Part shown: piece after piece, positions 1 to 9,240 of the stretch
Layout: each line of letters begins with the position of its first letter
How positions within the stretch are numbered: position 1 is the stretch's first letter
Assembly: GCF_000473205.1 (NCBI RefSeq)
Contig: NZ_KI421507.1
Location: 469,934 to 533,933 of the forward strand
Direction: 5' to 3'
DNA from: Pseudophaeobacter arcticus DSM 23566
GTDB lineage: Bacteria; Pseudomonadota; Alphaproteobacteria; Rhodobacterales; Rhodobacteraceae
Length of the DNA stretch: 64,000 nt
Position numbers and translations under genes: made by a program
The notes under the pieces: generated by a model
The model's input: only the letters and a program-made list of their open reading frames with translations
The model's database searches: none
What the model was told of the DNA's origin: nothing

Positions 1-103
1 GCAGATGACGCAGAGAGGCGAAAAATCGGGCGCGGTGCAGCGCAGAGCCGAGGCGTTTTGTGATGCGGGCAGCAATGGCGGGCTGCGGCGGGTGGTCACT
101 CAT
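1..103 (-). CDS. Partial hypothetical ORF cut by the window edge
   Basis: An ATG at 103 on the minus strand opens a frame that stays open for 34 codons to the window edge; it begins MSDHPPQPAIAARITKR. It lies downstream of tamB on the same strand, 148 bases after the tamB stop. No good Shine-Dalgarno sequence precedes it and no family is recognisable from so short a piece. It could be the start of the next gene or a chance frame. Confidence 0.35.
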   Translation of the reverse strand, partial: MSDHPPQPAIAARITKRLGSALHRARFFASLRHL

Positions 104-251
104 GCAATCTGTCCAGCTGTCGGGTCTGTCGGGGCAGGTTAAGCGGCTGCTCCGGTTTGGAAAAGCATTTGCAGGCCTAGTGAAGACATGTGTCGAAATT
201 GCGCCGCCGGGACGGAGCGCTGATGGCATGGGGGCTGCGGGCGTCAGAAAA

Positions 252-3200
252 TCAGTAATCCCGTTTGAAAAACAGGCCAAAACCGCTTTCGCCTTCACTG
301 TCGACAGTGCCGGTCACGGTGACGGACTCGGTGAGGTCGATGTTGATGCTCAGCTCACTGTCGCCCTCGGTGTTGACGTTGAAATCGGTATAGGCCTTCT
401 CGCCGATATAGCCCCCAAGCCCCAGCAGCCCCGAGCCGATATTGTCGAGACCCACCTCCACATTGTCAGCGCCGGTTGCCTCCCGCAGGCGGCTTTGGTT
501 GCCCAGCCCGCGTCCGCTGAGATCCAGAGCGGATTTGGCCAGCCGGGCCAGTGCCAGGGGGGACAGATCATCCAGGTTGTCGCCAAACAGCAGCAGCGCC
601 AGGGCCTCTTCGCTGGGGCGGGGCGGGTCCGAGGTGACCTTGATTTGCGGCGCGTCCAGCGGGCCTTCGATCTCCAGCGTGGCGGAGCCGCTGGCGGTAC
701 TGGCAGAGGAGCGAAACTCCAGATGGGGTTTCAGATCCCCCAACAGGGTGATGCGGCCTTCGTCCAGCTCCAGGCGCCGCCCGAGGATATCAAAGGTGCC
801 ACGCTTCAGGCTGATCTGCCCGGAAGGCGCCAGGGCGGCGGTGCTGCCGCGCAGCTGGATGCGGCCGCCCAGTTCGGCATTGAGCCCACGGCCCCGGGCA
901 AAGATGCGGTTGGGCGCGTCAATCAGCAGATCCAGGTTGATGTTGCTGCTGGAACCCGTGCTGGCGGCGGTTTGGATCAGCCCGGCGCGGGCGCGGGTCA
1001 GCCGTACCGCGCGGGTTTCGCCGATGTGGCGGATTGGCGGGATTGGCGCCGCCGAGATCGCCCCCCCGGCGGTGTTGAGGTTGATATTGCTTTCGCCGAT
1101 ATCAATCCGACCGCTCAAATTGCTGTTGCCGGCCAGCGGCCCATTGAAGGTCAGCGCGCCGTTCAGCAGGGTTTCATAGCTCAGATGATCGCTCAGCGTG
1201 ACATCCGAGATGCCAATCTTGAGCGAAGCATCAAAGGGGGGCGTCAGGGCCATTGGCCCGGTCAGTTGCAGCGCGCCGCCATCGCGCGGGCGGGCCGAGA
1301 CCTGAAGCTGCGCCCGTGCATCCCGTAGCGTGACAGTTGCGTTGATATCATCAAGCCGCTGGGCCGCAGCGGGCAGCGCCATCGCGGCGCCGCGCGTGGT
1401 GATGCTGCCCGTCAGGGCCGCGAGCGCGGGCGCGCCTTTTAATGCCAGATCAAAGGCGGCAGTGCCGCTCAGCAGATTTGGGGTGATAAAGGGGTTGGCC
1501 CCCTCCAGCCGGGCCTGCCCCTTGGCGGTGATATCCGCCTGTCCGCTGCGCTCGTCAAAGCTGCCAGCGAGGTGCGCCGCGGCACCCGAAGGCGCCTTGG
1601 CATCACTGGTGATCTGCCAGCGCCCATCGCGGCGTTGCGCCTTTCCCGTCGCGCTGAGCCTGCCCGGCAGTTCGGGAACGAAGCGCTGCATTTCTTCCAG
1701 AGAGGCCTCAAAGGTGACATCTGCCGCGCCGTCCAGCTGGGCACTGCCCTGGAGCTGGGCAAAGGAGGCATGTGGCCCCTTGAGCTGTAGCTGCCCCGTC
1801 AGGCTGTCGCCGCTTCGGGCCAGGTCGCCCTCCAGGGTCAGCGCCCCAGAGACCTGCGGCACCAGTGGGTTGAGATCCTTGAGCCCCGCCCGCAGATGCA
1901 GGCTGCCGGCGCGACTGTCCAAGCTGCCGCTGGCCTCGGCTGAAATTTGCCCGCCCAGCAGTGTGAACCTGTCGATGTCCAGCCCATCGGCACCGCGCGC
2001 GCCCTTGAAGGTCAGCGCCAGATTGCCCTCGGTCAGCTGGTCAACAAGGGCAATCCCGGCAGAGACTCCCTGGCCTTGCAGCGCCAGATCAGCCGCGAAG
2101 GCACCGGACAGCGGCGTGAGCGAGCCCTTGATCTGGCTTTGCACCGCGCCCGACAGGGGCTGCCCTGCCAGGGCAGAAAACCGCTGCAAATTGCCGGCGC
2201 CGATGCGCAGGTCGCCAGTGACCTTCAAGCCGCTTTCCAGCCCCTCAAAGCCCAGATCTCCGCTGGCCTGGTAGTCCTGCCCCTGCAACAGCAGATTTTG
2301 CAGGGTGAATGCCGCCGCGCCGCCCTGCGTGGTCAGATGGCTGGACAGGGAAATTTCGCTCCCCGCTGCCTGGGCCAGGGCCGGATCGCGCAGTTTCAAC
2401 CCCTGAAGGTCTGCAGCGATATCCCCGTCGAGCTGCTGCGCACCGGTCTCATCCAGCGACAGCTGTCCCTTGGCGGTAATCACCCCGGTTTTGATCAGCG
2501 CCTGAGGATGGCTGAGCTGGGTCAGTTCGGCACTCACGGACCAGGGGCCATCGCTGGTTTTCTGCGCCAGGATTTCTGTGCCTGCAAGGGTGGTGTCGGC
2601 GCCGGGCAGGGGCAGGATGACTGCGGCCTGCCCGGGGGGCGGCGTGATCGCGGCGCGGATATTGGCGGTGTCCAGCAGTCCTGCGGGTGTCAGGGCCAGC
2701 GCCCCGGTGAGCCGCAGGGCCTGGCTGCGCAGGGCAAAACTGTCCAGCGCCAGCCCCGCCGTGGAGGAGGTGCTGCCCCGCAGGGTCATTTGCAGGCCCG
2801 GCCCAAAGAAGGGGCGATAGTCCGGCAGCAGCAAGGCGTCGATATCGCCGCCAAGATCGGCAGCGAAGGCGATGCCAGCCGCTGCGGCGGTGTCCCTTGT
2901 GTCGTCTGTTCCGGCATCGGTTGCATCCGCCAGCGCTGCCAGTTCAACACGGCCCGACAGCCGGTTGCTGCCGTTGGAGGACAGGGCAATCTGGGCGGTG
3001 AAATCTTCAACCGGGCCGGTGCCCTTTATGTCGAGCTGCAGGCTGGGGGCCGCAGGCAGCGCCAAAGCGGTGGCGATCAGGCCTCCTGAGGCTTCTTGTA
3101 GCGCCAGATCAAGGGTGATCTGGCGGCTGTCCCTGGCATATCCGGCCTCTAGGCTCAGCCGGTCACCGGGTTTGTCGAGCCGGTTCACCTTGAGCTGGGT

Positions 3201-3746
3201 TGCCAGACTGCCCTCGGCCAGTTTCAAGCCCCCCTGCAGGTTGAGGCTGGCGGCAAAGCCAAACAGCGATTCATCCAGCAGGATATGGGCGATGCTGATC
3301 TCTCCCAGCTCGATCGCGACTGGCAGGTCCGGCAATTGAAAGGGCGTGGCCTCAGGCGCGGGCAGGCTGGGATCCGGCGGCAGCGGCTTTGGCTGCCGCA
3401 GCACGGTGATTTCCGCCGCCTTCAGGTGATTGATCGACAAATTTCCGCGCAGCAGCGCCAGCCGGTTCCAGTCCAGCTCGGCGCCGCGCAGCCGCAGCCA
3501 GACGCCCTCGGCATCGGCGACGGTGATCTCGTCGATCACCGCCTGCGAGGAAAAGGCACCGTTCAGACCGGTCACGGTGATGTATTGGTTTTCCGCAGAC
3601 AGGGTCTCTTCAAGAAAACTCTCGAGATAGCTGGGCTCGGGCGCGGTTTCCTGCGCTGCCAGAGGCGAGATCAGAGGCGAGACCAGGGATAGCGAGAGCG
3701 CAGAGCTGGCCAGCAGAGCGGCGGGGAACAGACCGGGAGCGCGCAT
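252..3746 (-). CDS. tamB: Translocation and assembly module protein TamB
   Basis: TamB is a very long inner-membrane-anchored periplasmic protein that works with the barrel protein TamA in outer-membrane biogenesis. This 1164-residue protein has an N-terminal hydrophobic signal/anchor (about residues 4-32). A long repetitive beta-rich body follows, full of short TGxL/GxLxL strands, then a C-terminal DUF490/TamB domain (about 830-1164) ending in the aromatic strand GLFFKRDY. The ATG at 3746 overlaps the tamA stop as TGATG, so translation is coupled; the TTG one codon earlier is a less likely start. The signal region contains a short duplication that gives SPLISPLA. Length and gene order match the family. 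Confidence 0.93.
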   Translation of the reverse strand: MRAPGLFPAALLASSALSLSLVSPLISPLAAQETAPEPSYLESFLEETLSAENQYITVTGLNGAFSSQAVIDEITVADAEGVWLRLRGAELDWNRLALLRGNLSINHLKAAEITVLRQPKPLPPDPSLPAPEATPFQLPDLPVAIELGEISIAHILLDESLFGFAASLNLQGGLKLAEGSLATQLKVNRLDKPGDRLSLEAGYARDSRQITLDLALQEASGGLIATALALPAAPSLQLDIKGTGPVEDFTAQIALSSNGSNRLSGRVELAALADATDAGTDDTRDTAAAAGIAFAADLGGDIDALLLPDYRPFFGPGLQMTLRGSTSSTAGLALDSFALRSQALRLTGALALTPAGLLDTANIRAAITPPPGQAAVILPLPGADTTLAGTEILAQKTSDGPWSVSAELTQLSHPQALIKTGVITAKGQLSLDETGAQQLDGDIAADLQGLKLRDPALAQAAGSEISLSSHLTTQGGAAAFTLQNLLLQGQDYQASGDLGFEGLESGLKVTGDLRIGAGNLQRFSALAGQPLSGAVQSQIKGSLTPLSGAFAADLALQGQGVSAGIALVDQLTEGNLALTFKGARGADGLDIDRFTLLGGQISAEASGSLDSRAGSLHLRAGLKDLNPLVPQVSGALTLEGDLARSGDSLTGQLQLKGPHASFAQLQGSAQLDGAADVTFEASLEEMQRFVPELPGRLSATGKAQRRDGRWQITSDAKAPSGAAAHLAGSFDERSGQADITAKGQARLEGANPFITPNLLSGTAAFDLALKGAPALAALTGSITTRGAAMALPAAAQRLDDINATVTLRDARAQLQVSARPRDGGALQLTGPMALTPPFDASLKIGISDVTLSDHLSYETLLNGALTFNGPLAGNSNLSGRIDIGESNINLNTAGGAISAAPIPPIRHIGETRAVRLTRARAGLIQTAASTGSSSNINLDLLIDAPNRIFARGRGLNAELGGRIQLRGSTAALAPSGQISLKRGTFDILGRRLELDEGRITLLGDLKPHLEFRSSASTASGSATLEIEGPLDAPQIKVTSDPPRPSEEALALLLFGDNLDDLSPLALARLAKSALDLSGRGLGNQSRLREATGADNVEVGLDNIGSGLLGLGGYIGEKAYTDFNVNTEGDSELSINIDLTESVTVTGTVDSEGESGFGLFFKRDY

Positions 3747-5569
3747 CAAAAAGCCTGCCCTATACCGATGTAGAACTGCAATCCATCCTCGGTGCCACCA
3801 TCCACCGGATAGGCGAAATCCACCCGCAGCGGCCCGATCCCGGCCACATCATAGCGCAGGCCAAACCCGGCGCCTGAATGGCTTTGCGACGTGCTGGAGA
3901 CAAAGGCATCGCTGTCGACATAGCCAATGTCAAAAAAGCCTACCAGCGAGAGTTTGTCAGTGATCTTGCCGCGCAATTCACCCGAAAGCGCCAGATAGCC
4001 ACGCCCACCGGCGGAATTGGCGCCCACCGGCACGCCCAGGGACTGGTATTCATGGCCGCGTACGGATCCGGCGCCGCCAGAGAAAAACAGCAGCGTCGGG
4101 GAGGCATTGCTCAGCGAGGGGCCAATCACCGAGCCAAGCTGGGCGCGACCGGCAAGAACCAGACGATCACTGCCGCCCAGCCCGTGGTAAATTCTCCCGT
4201 CAAGCTTGACCTGCAGCCCATCGTCGGTGCCGTCGAGCCCGAGGAAAGGGGTGAGGCGGGCGTTGATGAAATAGCCGCTGGTGGCATCCACCCGGCTGTT
4301 GCGCCGGTCATATTCCGCCCGCAGAAATCCGGCGATATATTTAAAGCGGCGTTTGCCAAAGGCATCCTCGGCCAGGATTGTGTTAAAGCCAAAGCCGGCT
4401 TCGGCAAACAGCTGGTCGGAATAGACCCGGCGCAGACCAATGCCGCCCCGCGCTTGGGTGGCGGTGTAATGCTCCTCGTCCAGCCGTTCGGCCTCAACAA
4501 GGTAGAACAGATTGTCATCCGGCCCCAGCGAGGCCGGTTGGTCCAGACGCAGGGCGATGCGCCCGTCGATGTCATTGCTGCTGCCCAGCCCGCTGAGCCG
4601 GGTTTCAAAGCGCAGCTTTTCAGCGCCACCAAACAGATTGCGATGCATCCAGGTGGCGGTGACCTCTATCCCGTCAGAGGAGCTGAGCTCGGCGCCAAAG
4701 GTCAGCCGGCGCGGCGGCATGTCCTCGACGGTGGCGATATAGTCAAGCGTGCCATCCGGGTTGGGCTGTTCCTCGGCGCGCAGGGTGACAGAGGAAAAGG
4801 CGCCGGTGCGGCGCAGCCGGGTGGCGGATTTGGCCACAAGATCCGGGTGATAGACTTCGCCGGTTGGCAGGCTGGCGATGCGCTGGATCGCCTCGGCGCG
4901 CACGGCGCTGGGGGTCACCAGCCGCAGCGCGCCAAACCGCAACTGCGCGCCGGGGGCCATGGTCAGGCGGGCGTCCAGGGTATTGGCGCGATGATTGGCG
5001 GTGATCGCTTGCTGCGCCAGACGGGCCTTTGGGTGGCCGGCACGGCGCCAGGCCAAAAGCCCGGCCGCACTGGCATCGCGCAGAACCCCGGTGGTGGCGG
5101 GCTGGCCGGTGGCAAAACCGGCGGGGCGTTCAACAGTGCTATTGGTGGGCCAGGGGGTGATCTCGGCGCGGGAAAAGCGAAAGCTGGGGCCGGGGATCAC
5201 GGTGATGCGCACCTGATTGATCTGGCGCGGCGCGTTCAGCGGCTCAATGCGGGCGGCCTCTTGCCCGTCGAGGCGGATATTGACCTGCGGCGCAAAATGC
5301 CCGGCGTCATAGAGCACCTGCACCAGGGTTCGATAGTCCGACAGGGCGGCAGCCAGCAGTTCCTGCGCGTCGACTTGCGGATCCGCCCCAAGGACGCTGG
5401 AGGCGCCTTGCAATCGCTGGGTCAGCGCATCCGAGGCACCGGGAGCAGAGAGTTGCGCTTCGGCGCTGCTGCCCGCAGTTGGCAGCAGGGCGGTTGTCAC
5501 ACACAGACCCAGAGCGGCTGCGCGCAGGGCCCTTTGGGGGGCAGAGCGCACGGGCAAATTGAAAAACAT
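3746..5569 (-). CDS. tamA: Outer-membrane barrel protein TamA (BamA/Omp85 family)
   Basis: TamA is the Omp85-type barrel of the translocation and assembly module. The 607-residue product starts with a signal peptide (about residues 1-38, ending near SSAEAQ). Periplasmic POTRA-type sequence follows to about 250, then a C-terminal 16-strand-type barrel whose last strand ends GLQFYIGIGQAF, with the terminal phenylalanine typical of outer-membrane proteins. I chose the ATG at 5569 because a GGAG lies 7 bases upstream and the signal peptide begins there. An upstream in-frame extension to 5671 has no ribosome site. It is the first gene of the tamA-tamB operon; the family is usually about 580 residues. 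Confidence 0.93.
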   Translation of the reverse strand: MFFNLPVRSAPQRALRAAALGLCVTTALLPTAGSSAEAQLSAPGASDALTQRLQGASSVLGADPQVDAQELLAAALSDYRTLVQVLYDAGHFAPQVNIRLDGQEAARIEPLNAPRQINQVRITVIPGPSFRFSRAEITPWPTNSTVERPAGFATGQPATTGVLRDASAAGLLAWRRAGHPKARLAQQAITANHRANTLDARLTMAPGAQLRFGALRLVTPSAVRAEAIQRIASLPTGEVYHPDLVAKSATRLRRTGAFSSVTLRAEEQPNPDGTLDYIATVEDMPPRRLTFGAELSSSDGIEVTATWMHRNLFGGAEKLRFETRLSGLGSSNDIDGRIALRLDQPASLGPDDNLFYLVEAERLDEEHYTATQARGGIGLRRVYSDQLFAEAGFGFNTILAEDAFGKRRFKYIAGFLRAEYDRRNSRVDATSGYFINARLTPFLGLDGTDDGLQVKLDGRIYHGLGGSDRLVLAGRAQLGSVIGPSLSNASPTLLFFSGGAGSVRGHEYQSLGVPVGANSAGGRGYLALSGELRGKITDKLSLVGFFDIGYVDSDAFVSSTSQSHSGAGFGLRYDVAGIGPLRVDFAYPVDGGTEDGLQFYIGIGQAF

Positions 5570-5813
5570 GGGCACTCCGGGCAGCGTGCAGAAATTGGGC
5601 GCAGAACAGACATCCCGGTCACGTGGCAGCAGGCAGAACGGCCACTCAGGATATCTTTGCGACCCTAGCACAGAGCGGCGGGAGGTAAAGCGGTCTCAAA
5701 CGGGATTGGAGAAAAGTTCGGCGAGGCGGGCAGGAAGCCGCGCATCTGGGCTGGCCGCAGCCCTGAGCCCTTGGCATGTGAAGGCAGCCGACATGAAGGG
5801 GGCGGCGCAATAT

Positions 5814-5865
5814 GAGCGCAGGCGAACTGTGAGTGCAGGCGAACCGTAGGGGGCTGGCGAACTGC
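5814..5865. repeat. 17-base tandem duplication next to the puuD stop
   Basis: Two 17-base units (5814-5830 and 5831-5847, GAGYGCAGGCGAAYYGT) follow each other, and a decayed third unit runs to about 5865. They sit 25-75 bases beyond the 3' end of puuD. The rest of the 320-base gap 5570-5889 between tamA and puuD holds no ORF, terminator or promoter that I can support. Confidence 0.7.
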
Positions 5866-5889
5866 GGGGGAGCCAATAGGCGAGGCAGG

Positions 5890-7122
5890 CTACATGCCGG
5901 CCTTGGTGAACCAGCGCCGGATTGCGGCGCGATCCTCTGGCTCCATAAAGGTGACATTGGCGGGGGGCATGGCATCGGTCAGGCCGGCATGCAGGAACAC
6001 CGCCTTGGCCTGGCGGGCCAAATCGGCTTCGGTTTCCAGCAGAACCGCCTTGGGGGCGGTGCGGATGCCATCCCAGAAGGGCTCGCGGGAGTGGCACATG
6101 CTGCAGCGGCCCAGGACGATCTCATGCACCTCTTCAAAGCCATCGGCCTGTGCCATTTTCAGCGCCGTTCCGGTCAGCGCGGCGCTGTTGTCCGCCTCCT
6201 CGCCCTGGTGCTCCAGCCCCAGAGTGGAGAGAATGATCACCCCCAGGAACAACAAGACCGTGGCCAGCCAGGTCCAGGTTGGATTGCCGGTGCCGGCATG
6301 TTTGGTGTTGAAATAGTGCCGGATGGTAACCCCCATCAGGAACACCAGTGCCGCGATCAACCAGTTGTAATCAGAGGCAAAGGCCAGCGGGTAGTGGTTT
6401 GACAGCATCAGGAAGATCACCGGCAGGGTGAGGTAGTTGTTATGGGTCGAGCGCAGCTTGGCGATCTTGCCATATTTGGCATCCGGGGTGCGCCCCGCCT
6501 GCAGGTCCGCCACCACGATGCGCTGGTTTGGCATGATGATGAAAAACACATTGGCGGTCATGATGGTGGCGGTAAAGGCACCAAGATGCAGCATCATTGC
6601 GCGACCGGTAAAGACCTGGTTGAGCCCATAGCCCATCACCACCAGCAGTCCAAACAGCAGCACCATCAACAGGGTGGGGCGCGCGGCCAGGCCGGATTTG
6701 CACAGGCGATCATAAATCAGCCAGCCAACCGACAGGGAGGCGGCCGAGATGGCGATGCCCTGCCAGAGCGTCAGCTCCGCCTTGGCCTGATCAATCAGAT
6801 AGAGCTCTCCGCCCACCCAATAAACCACCATCAGCAGCGCAAAGCCCGACAGCCAGTTGGTGTAGCTTTCCCATTTGAACCAGATCAGATGCTCTGGCAT
6901 TTCAGCCGGGGCCACCAGATATTTGCGGATGTGGTAAAACCCACCGCCATGCACCTGCCATTCCTCACCATGGGCACCAACCGGCAGATTGGGCGCCTTG
7001 CGCAGGCCCAGATCCAGGGCAATGAAATAGAAAGAAGAGCCAATCCAGGCCATTGCAGTGATTACATGCAGCCAGCGAATGGCAAAGCCCAGCCAATCCC
7101 ACATCATCAGAATTTCATACAT
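5890..7122 (-). CDS. puuD: Urate hydroxylase PuuD (membrane cytochrome c urate oxidase)
   Basis: PuuD oxidises urate to 5-hydroxyisourate, passing electrons to a fused cytochrome c instead of oxygen. The 410-residue protein has an N-terminal multi-helix membrane domain (about residues 1-300, starting with the WLHVITAMAWIGSSFYFIAL helix). Its C-terminal c-type haem domain has CSMCH at 340-344 and a likely axial methionine in DAMPP near 385. That two-part layout is diagnostic for the family. It diverges from a LysR gene across 169 bases and belongs functionally with uraH, puuE-uraD, allA and allE in this window. The minus-strand ATG at 7122 starts the first hydrophobic segment. Confidence 0.93.
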   Translation of the reverse strand: MYEILMMWDWLGFAIRWLHVITAMAWIGSSFYFIALDLGLRKAPNLPVGAHGEEWQVHGGGFYHIRKYLVAPAEMPEHLIWFKWESYTNWLSGFALLMVVYWVGGELYLIDQAKAELTLWQGIAISAASLSVGWLIYDRLCKSGLAARPTLLMVLLFGLLVVMGYGLNQVFTGRAMMLHLGAFTATIMTANVFFIIMPNQRIVVADLQAGRTPDAKYGKIAKLRSTHNNYLTLPVIFLMLSNHYPLAFASDYNWLIAALVFLMGVTIRHYFNTKHAGTGNPTWTWLATVLLFLGVIILSTLGLEHQGEEADNSAALTGTALKMAQADGFEEVHEIVLGRCSMCHSREPFWDGIRTAPKAVLLETEADLARQAKAVFLHAGLTDAMPPANVTFMEPEDRAAIRRWFTKAGM

Positions 7123-7291
7123 GCCGTGCCCTCATACCCTCTGTGTGGTGTCGTCTTTGTTCTGCGCCGTGATTTGTTCAGGATTTCCCCCGGCGCCACC
7201 CTAGGCAAGCTCCTCTTTATTCGGTATTCCAGTAAACTTCCAAGCTGTATCAAAAAAACAAGAAGAATGCCGCGAGGCAACCGGGGGCGCC

Positions 7292-8236
7292 ATGTCTTAT
7301 CTCGACAATATCCGAACCTTTGTGCGTGTCTATGAGCTGGGCTCGATGTCGGCGGCGGGGCGGGATCTGCGGGTCTCTCCGGCGGTGACTTCGGCGCGGA
7401 TTTCGCAGCTGGAGGATTACCTCGGGGTGCGCCTGTTCCAGCGCACCACCCGCAATCTAACCGCAACCGAACAGGGCCAGGCGTTTTATACCGGTGCGGT
7501 TTCGGTGCTGGAGGCGGTGGATCAGGCCGAGGCGCAGGTGATGCATCTGACCGATACGCCGCGTGGCACCCTGTTTGTGGCCGCGCCCCTGGGGGCAGGC
7601 CGGCGGCTGGTGGCGCCCGAGGTGCCAGCCTTTCTGGCGCAGTATCCAGAGATCAATATGCGCCTGCGGATGTCGGACCGAACGGTGGACCTGACCACCG
7701 AAGGGCTGGATCTGGCATTCTTTCTGGGCCAGCCGGAGGACAGCAACCTGCGCATTCGCAAGATCGCCGATTGCCAGCGGGTGCTTTGTGCGGCGCCGGA
7801 CTATGTTGCGCGCCATGGCAATCCTGCGGGGGGGGCGGATCTGGTGGGCGGCAGTCACAATTGTCTGAACCTGCGCTATCCCGGCGCCAGCGAGTTTCAG
7901 TGGATGTTGCAAAGTGAAGACGGGCCGAAACGCTTTGCGGTGTCGGGGCGCTATGAATGTGATGATGGGGATGTGCTGACAGACTGGGCGCTGGCCGGGG
8001 AGGGAATTGCGCTGAAGCCGGTGTTTGAGGTGGCGGAGCATCTGATCTCGGGGGCGCTGGTTGCAGTGGCGGAGCAGACCCCGCCGGTGCCGGTGCAGAT
8101 GGCCTGTCTTTATACGCATCGCCGCCACCAGGACCCAAAGACACGGTTGTTTATGGATTTTATGACCCAGCGCATGGGTGCCTCGGTGCGCGCCGCTGAG
8201 GCATCTGTTGCCATTTGCGCGCCAGGCGAAAACTAA
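7292..8236 (+). CDS. LysR-family transcriptional regulator, probably of urate genes
   Basis: A 314-residue LysR-type regulator. The N-terminal winged helix-turn-helix covers about residues 1-60 (MSAAGRDLRVSPAVTSARIS, then QLEDYLGVRLFQRTTR). The periplasmic-binding-like effector domain fills 90-300. The ATG at 7292 follows a GGGGGC run. The gene is divergent from puuD and lies inside the purine-degradation cluster, so regulation of these genes is the natural inference; the inducer is unknown. LysR T-N11-A boxes are possible in 7123-7291, but I could not single one out. Confidence 0.88.
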   Translation: MSYLDNIRTFVRVYELGSMSAAGRDLRVSPAVTSARISQLEDYLGVRLFQRTTRNLTATEQGQAFYTGAVSVLEAVDQAEAQVMHLTDTPRGTLFVAAPLGAGRRLVAPEVPAFLAQYPEINMRLRMSDRTVDLTTEGLDLAFFLGQPEDSNLRIRKIADCQRVLCAAPDYVARHGNPAGGADLVGGSHNCLNLRYPGASEFQWMLQSEDGPKRFAVSGRYECDDGDVLTDWALAGEGIALKPVFEVAEHLISGALVAVAEQTPPVPVQMACLYTHRRHQDPKTRLFMDFMTQRMGASVRAAEASVAICAPGEN

Positions 8237-8261
8237 CGTCGCGATGCCAAAAAAAGGGCGA

Positions 8262-8381
8262 GGCTCCCGCCTGTTGAAGCAAAAGGGGGGCTCCCGCCAA
8301 CTGTTTAATAAGGGCGGAGCTCCCGCTCAGATTGATTAATGGGGGGGCTCCCGCCCAGGTTTATAGGGGGGGGCTCCCGCC
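8262..8381 (+). repeat. Five spaced copies of GGCTCCCGCC (module A of repeat R1)
   Basis: The word GGCTCCCGCC, usually preceded by a G-run, occurs at 8262, 8289, 8346 and 8372, with a variant (GAGCTCCCGCTC) at 8317. The period is about 26-29 bases and the spacers are unrelated. The block lies just after the LysR stop in a 449-base gap (8237-8685) that otherwise holds the structured repeat R1. Single GGCTCCCGYC or GCTCCCGCC copies also stand at about 12677 (next to R2) and 43192 (next to R3), so it is part of a composite element and not a CRISPR. Confidence 0.75.
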
Positions 8382-8420
8382 CCCGGGACATGCCCTGACG
8401 GGCCCGCCCCGGCCTTGGGC

Positions 8421-8643
8421 CCGGCGCCGCTGTCGCGGCGCGGTTGGTGACATCCGGTGGATGTTGCTGGATGCGGGAGGATGTTGTGGCGCAAAAAGAT
8501 CAAGAAAGAAGATGTGCTGAGAAGCGCTTCAGGAGGCAGTCTGCCCCTGAAGACGCCCTGTCGAGTTTAATGCTGTTGTGCCCACCTCAAGGGTAAACCG
8601 GGCAGAGCCCGGCGGCTGCGCCGCCCTTGACCCGACCACAACA
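8421..8643 (+). repeat. Interspersed structured repeat, copy R1
   Basis: Module B is a GC hairpin (GCGCCGC 8424-8430 with GCGGCGC 8435-8441). Module C is the word TGCTGAGA (8515) followed by a stem CTTCAGG/CCTGAAG (8527-8552). Module D has an outer stem TGTTGTG (8574)/CACAACA (8637), the conserved pair CCTCAAGGG (8585) and CCCTTGACCC (8624), and inner GC hairpins. The copy lies between the convergent 3' ends of lysR and uraH. Three more copies are in this window (R2-R4). Confidence 0.75.
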
Positions 8644-8685
8644 GGGACCCGACCACAACAGGGGCAGGGAGCCCAGGCGCCGGGG

Positions 8686-9042
8686 TCAGCTGCCACGGTA
8701 GGTGGAATAGCCAAAGGGTGAGAGCAGCAGGGGCACGTGATAATGGGCCTCTGCGTCACTGATACCAAAGCGAATGGGCACCTGATCGAGAAACAGCGGC
8801 TCGGCGCCGGCCTGGCCGCTGGCGCGCAGATAGGCGCCGGTGTCAAACACCAGCTCGTAGGTGCCGGGGGTGAACTGGTCCTGGGGCAGGATGGGGCTGT
8901 CGGTGCGCCCATCGGCATTGGTACTCATCTGGGCCAGCTTGTGGCGGCTGTCGCCGTCGATGCGGTAGAGGGTGATGGGCAGGTTGGCGGCAGGGCTGCC
9001 CTGGGCGGTGTCCAGAACATGGGTGGTCAGATATCCGGTCAT
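8686..9042 (-). CDS. uraH: 5-hydroxyisourate hydrolase (transthyretin-like)
   Basis: UraH hydrolyses 5-hydroxyisourate, the PuuD product, to OHCU. The 118-residue protein shows the N-terminal [10 protein letters not shown] motif with its catalytic histidine, a central RIDGDSRHK segment, and the C-terminal YRGS tetrapeptide that separates HIU hydrolases from vertebrate transthyretin. The ATG at 9042 starts [11 protein letters not shown]; the frame runs open far upstream, but this extension is antisense to puuE and is not coding. The gene diverges from puuE-uraD across about 200 bases. Confidence 0.95.
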   Translation of the reverse strand: MTGYLTTHVLDTAQGSPAANLPITLYRIDGDSRHKLAQMSTNADGRTDSPILPQDQFTPGTYELVFDTGAYLRASGQAGAEPLFLDQVPIRFGISDAEAHYHVPLLLSPFGYSTYRGS

Positions 9043-9136
9043 TTCAGAGGCGCTCCGTGAGACATGTGCTGCATTTTCCTGCATGACTATGGATTTTGCT
9101 GCAAACACCGCTGCTTTGACAGTGTATTCGGGAATA

Positions 9137-9165
9137 TTTGAAAAAGAAGCCGCGTCTTTTACAAT
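9137..9165 (+). promoter_or_regulatory. Candidate promoter of puuE-uraD/allA
   Basis: TTTGAA (9137-9142) and TACAAT (9160-9165) are separated by exactly 17 bases and lie 75 bases upstream of the puuE-uraD ATG, in the uraH/puuE divergent region. Two TGCTGCA words at about 9067 and 9098 could be regulator sites. The match is by eye only. Confidence 0.4.
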
Positions 9166-9240
9166 AGCAAGAGAGAACAGGCCGTTTTGCCGTCTTGGAC
9201 GCTGCAGCGGTGGACAGAGATCAGGGAAGAGACGCAGCGC

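Noticed and set aside
3878..5668. Long plus-strand ORF opposite tamA
   Set aside because: Its composition is that of an antisense shadow in high-G+C DNA; tamA on the other strand has clear signal and barrel features.
8262..8381. CRISPR-like array of GGCTCCCGCC
   Set aside because: The repeated word is only about 10 bases, spacers are short and G-rich, no cas genes are near, and the same word accompanies other copies of a structured repeat.
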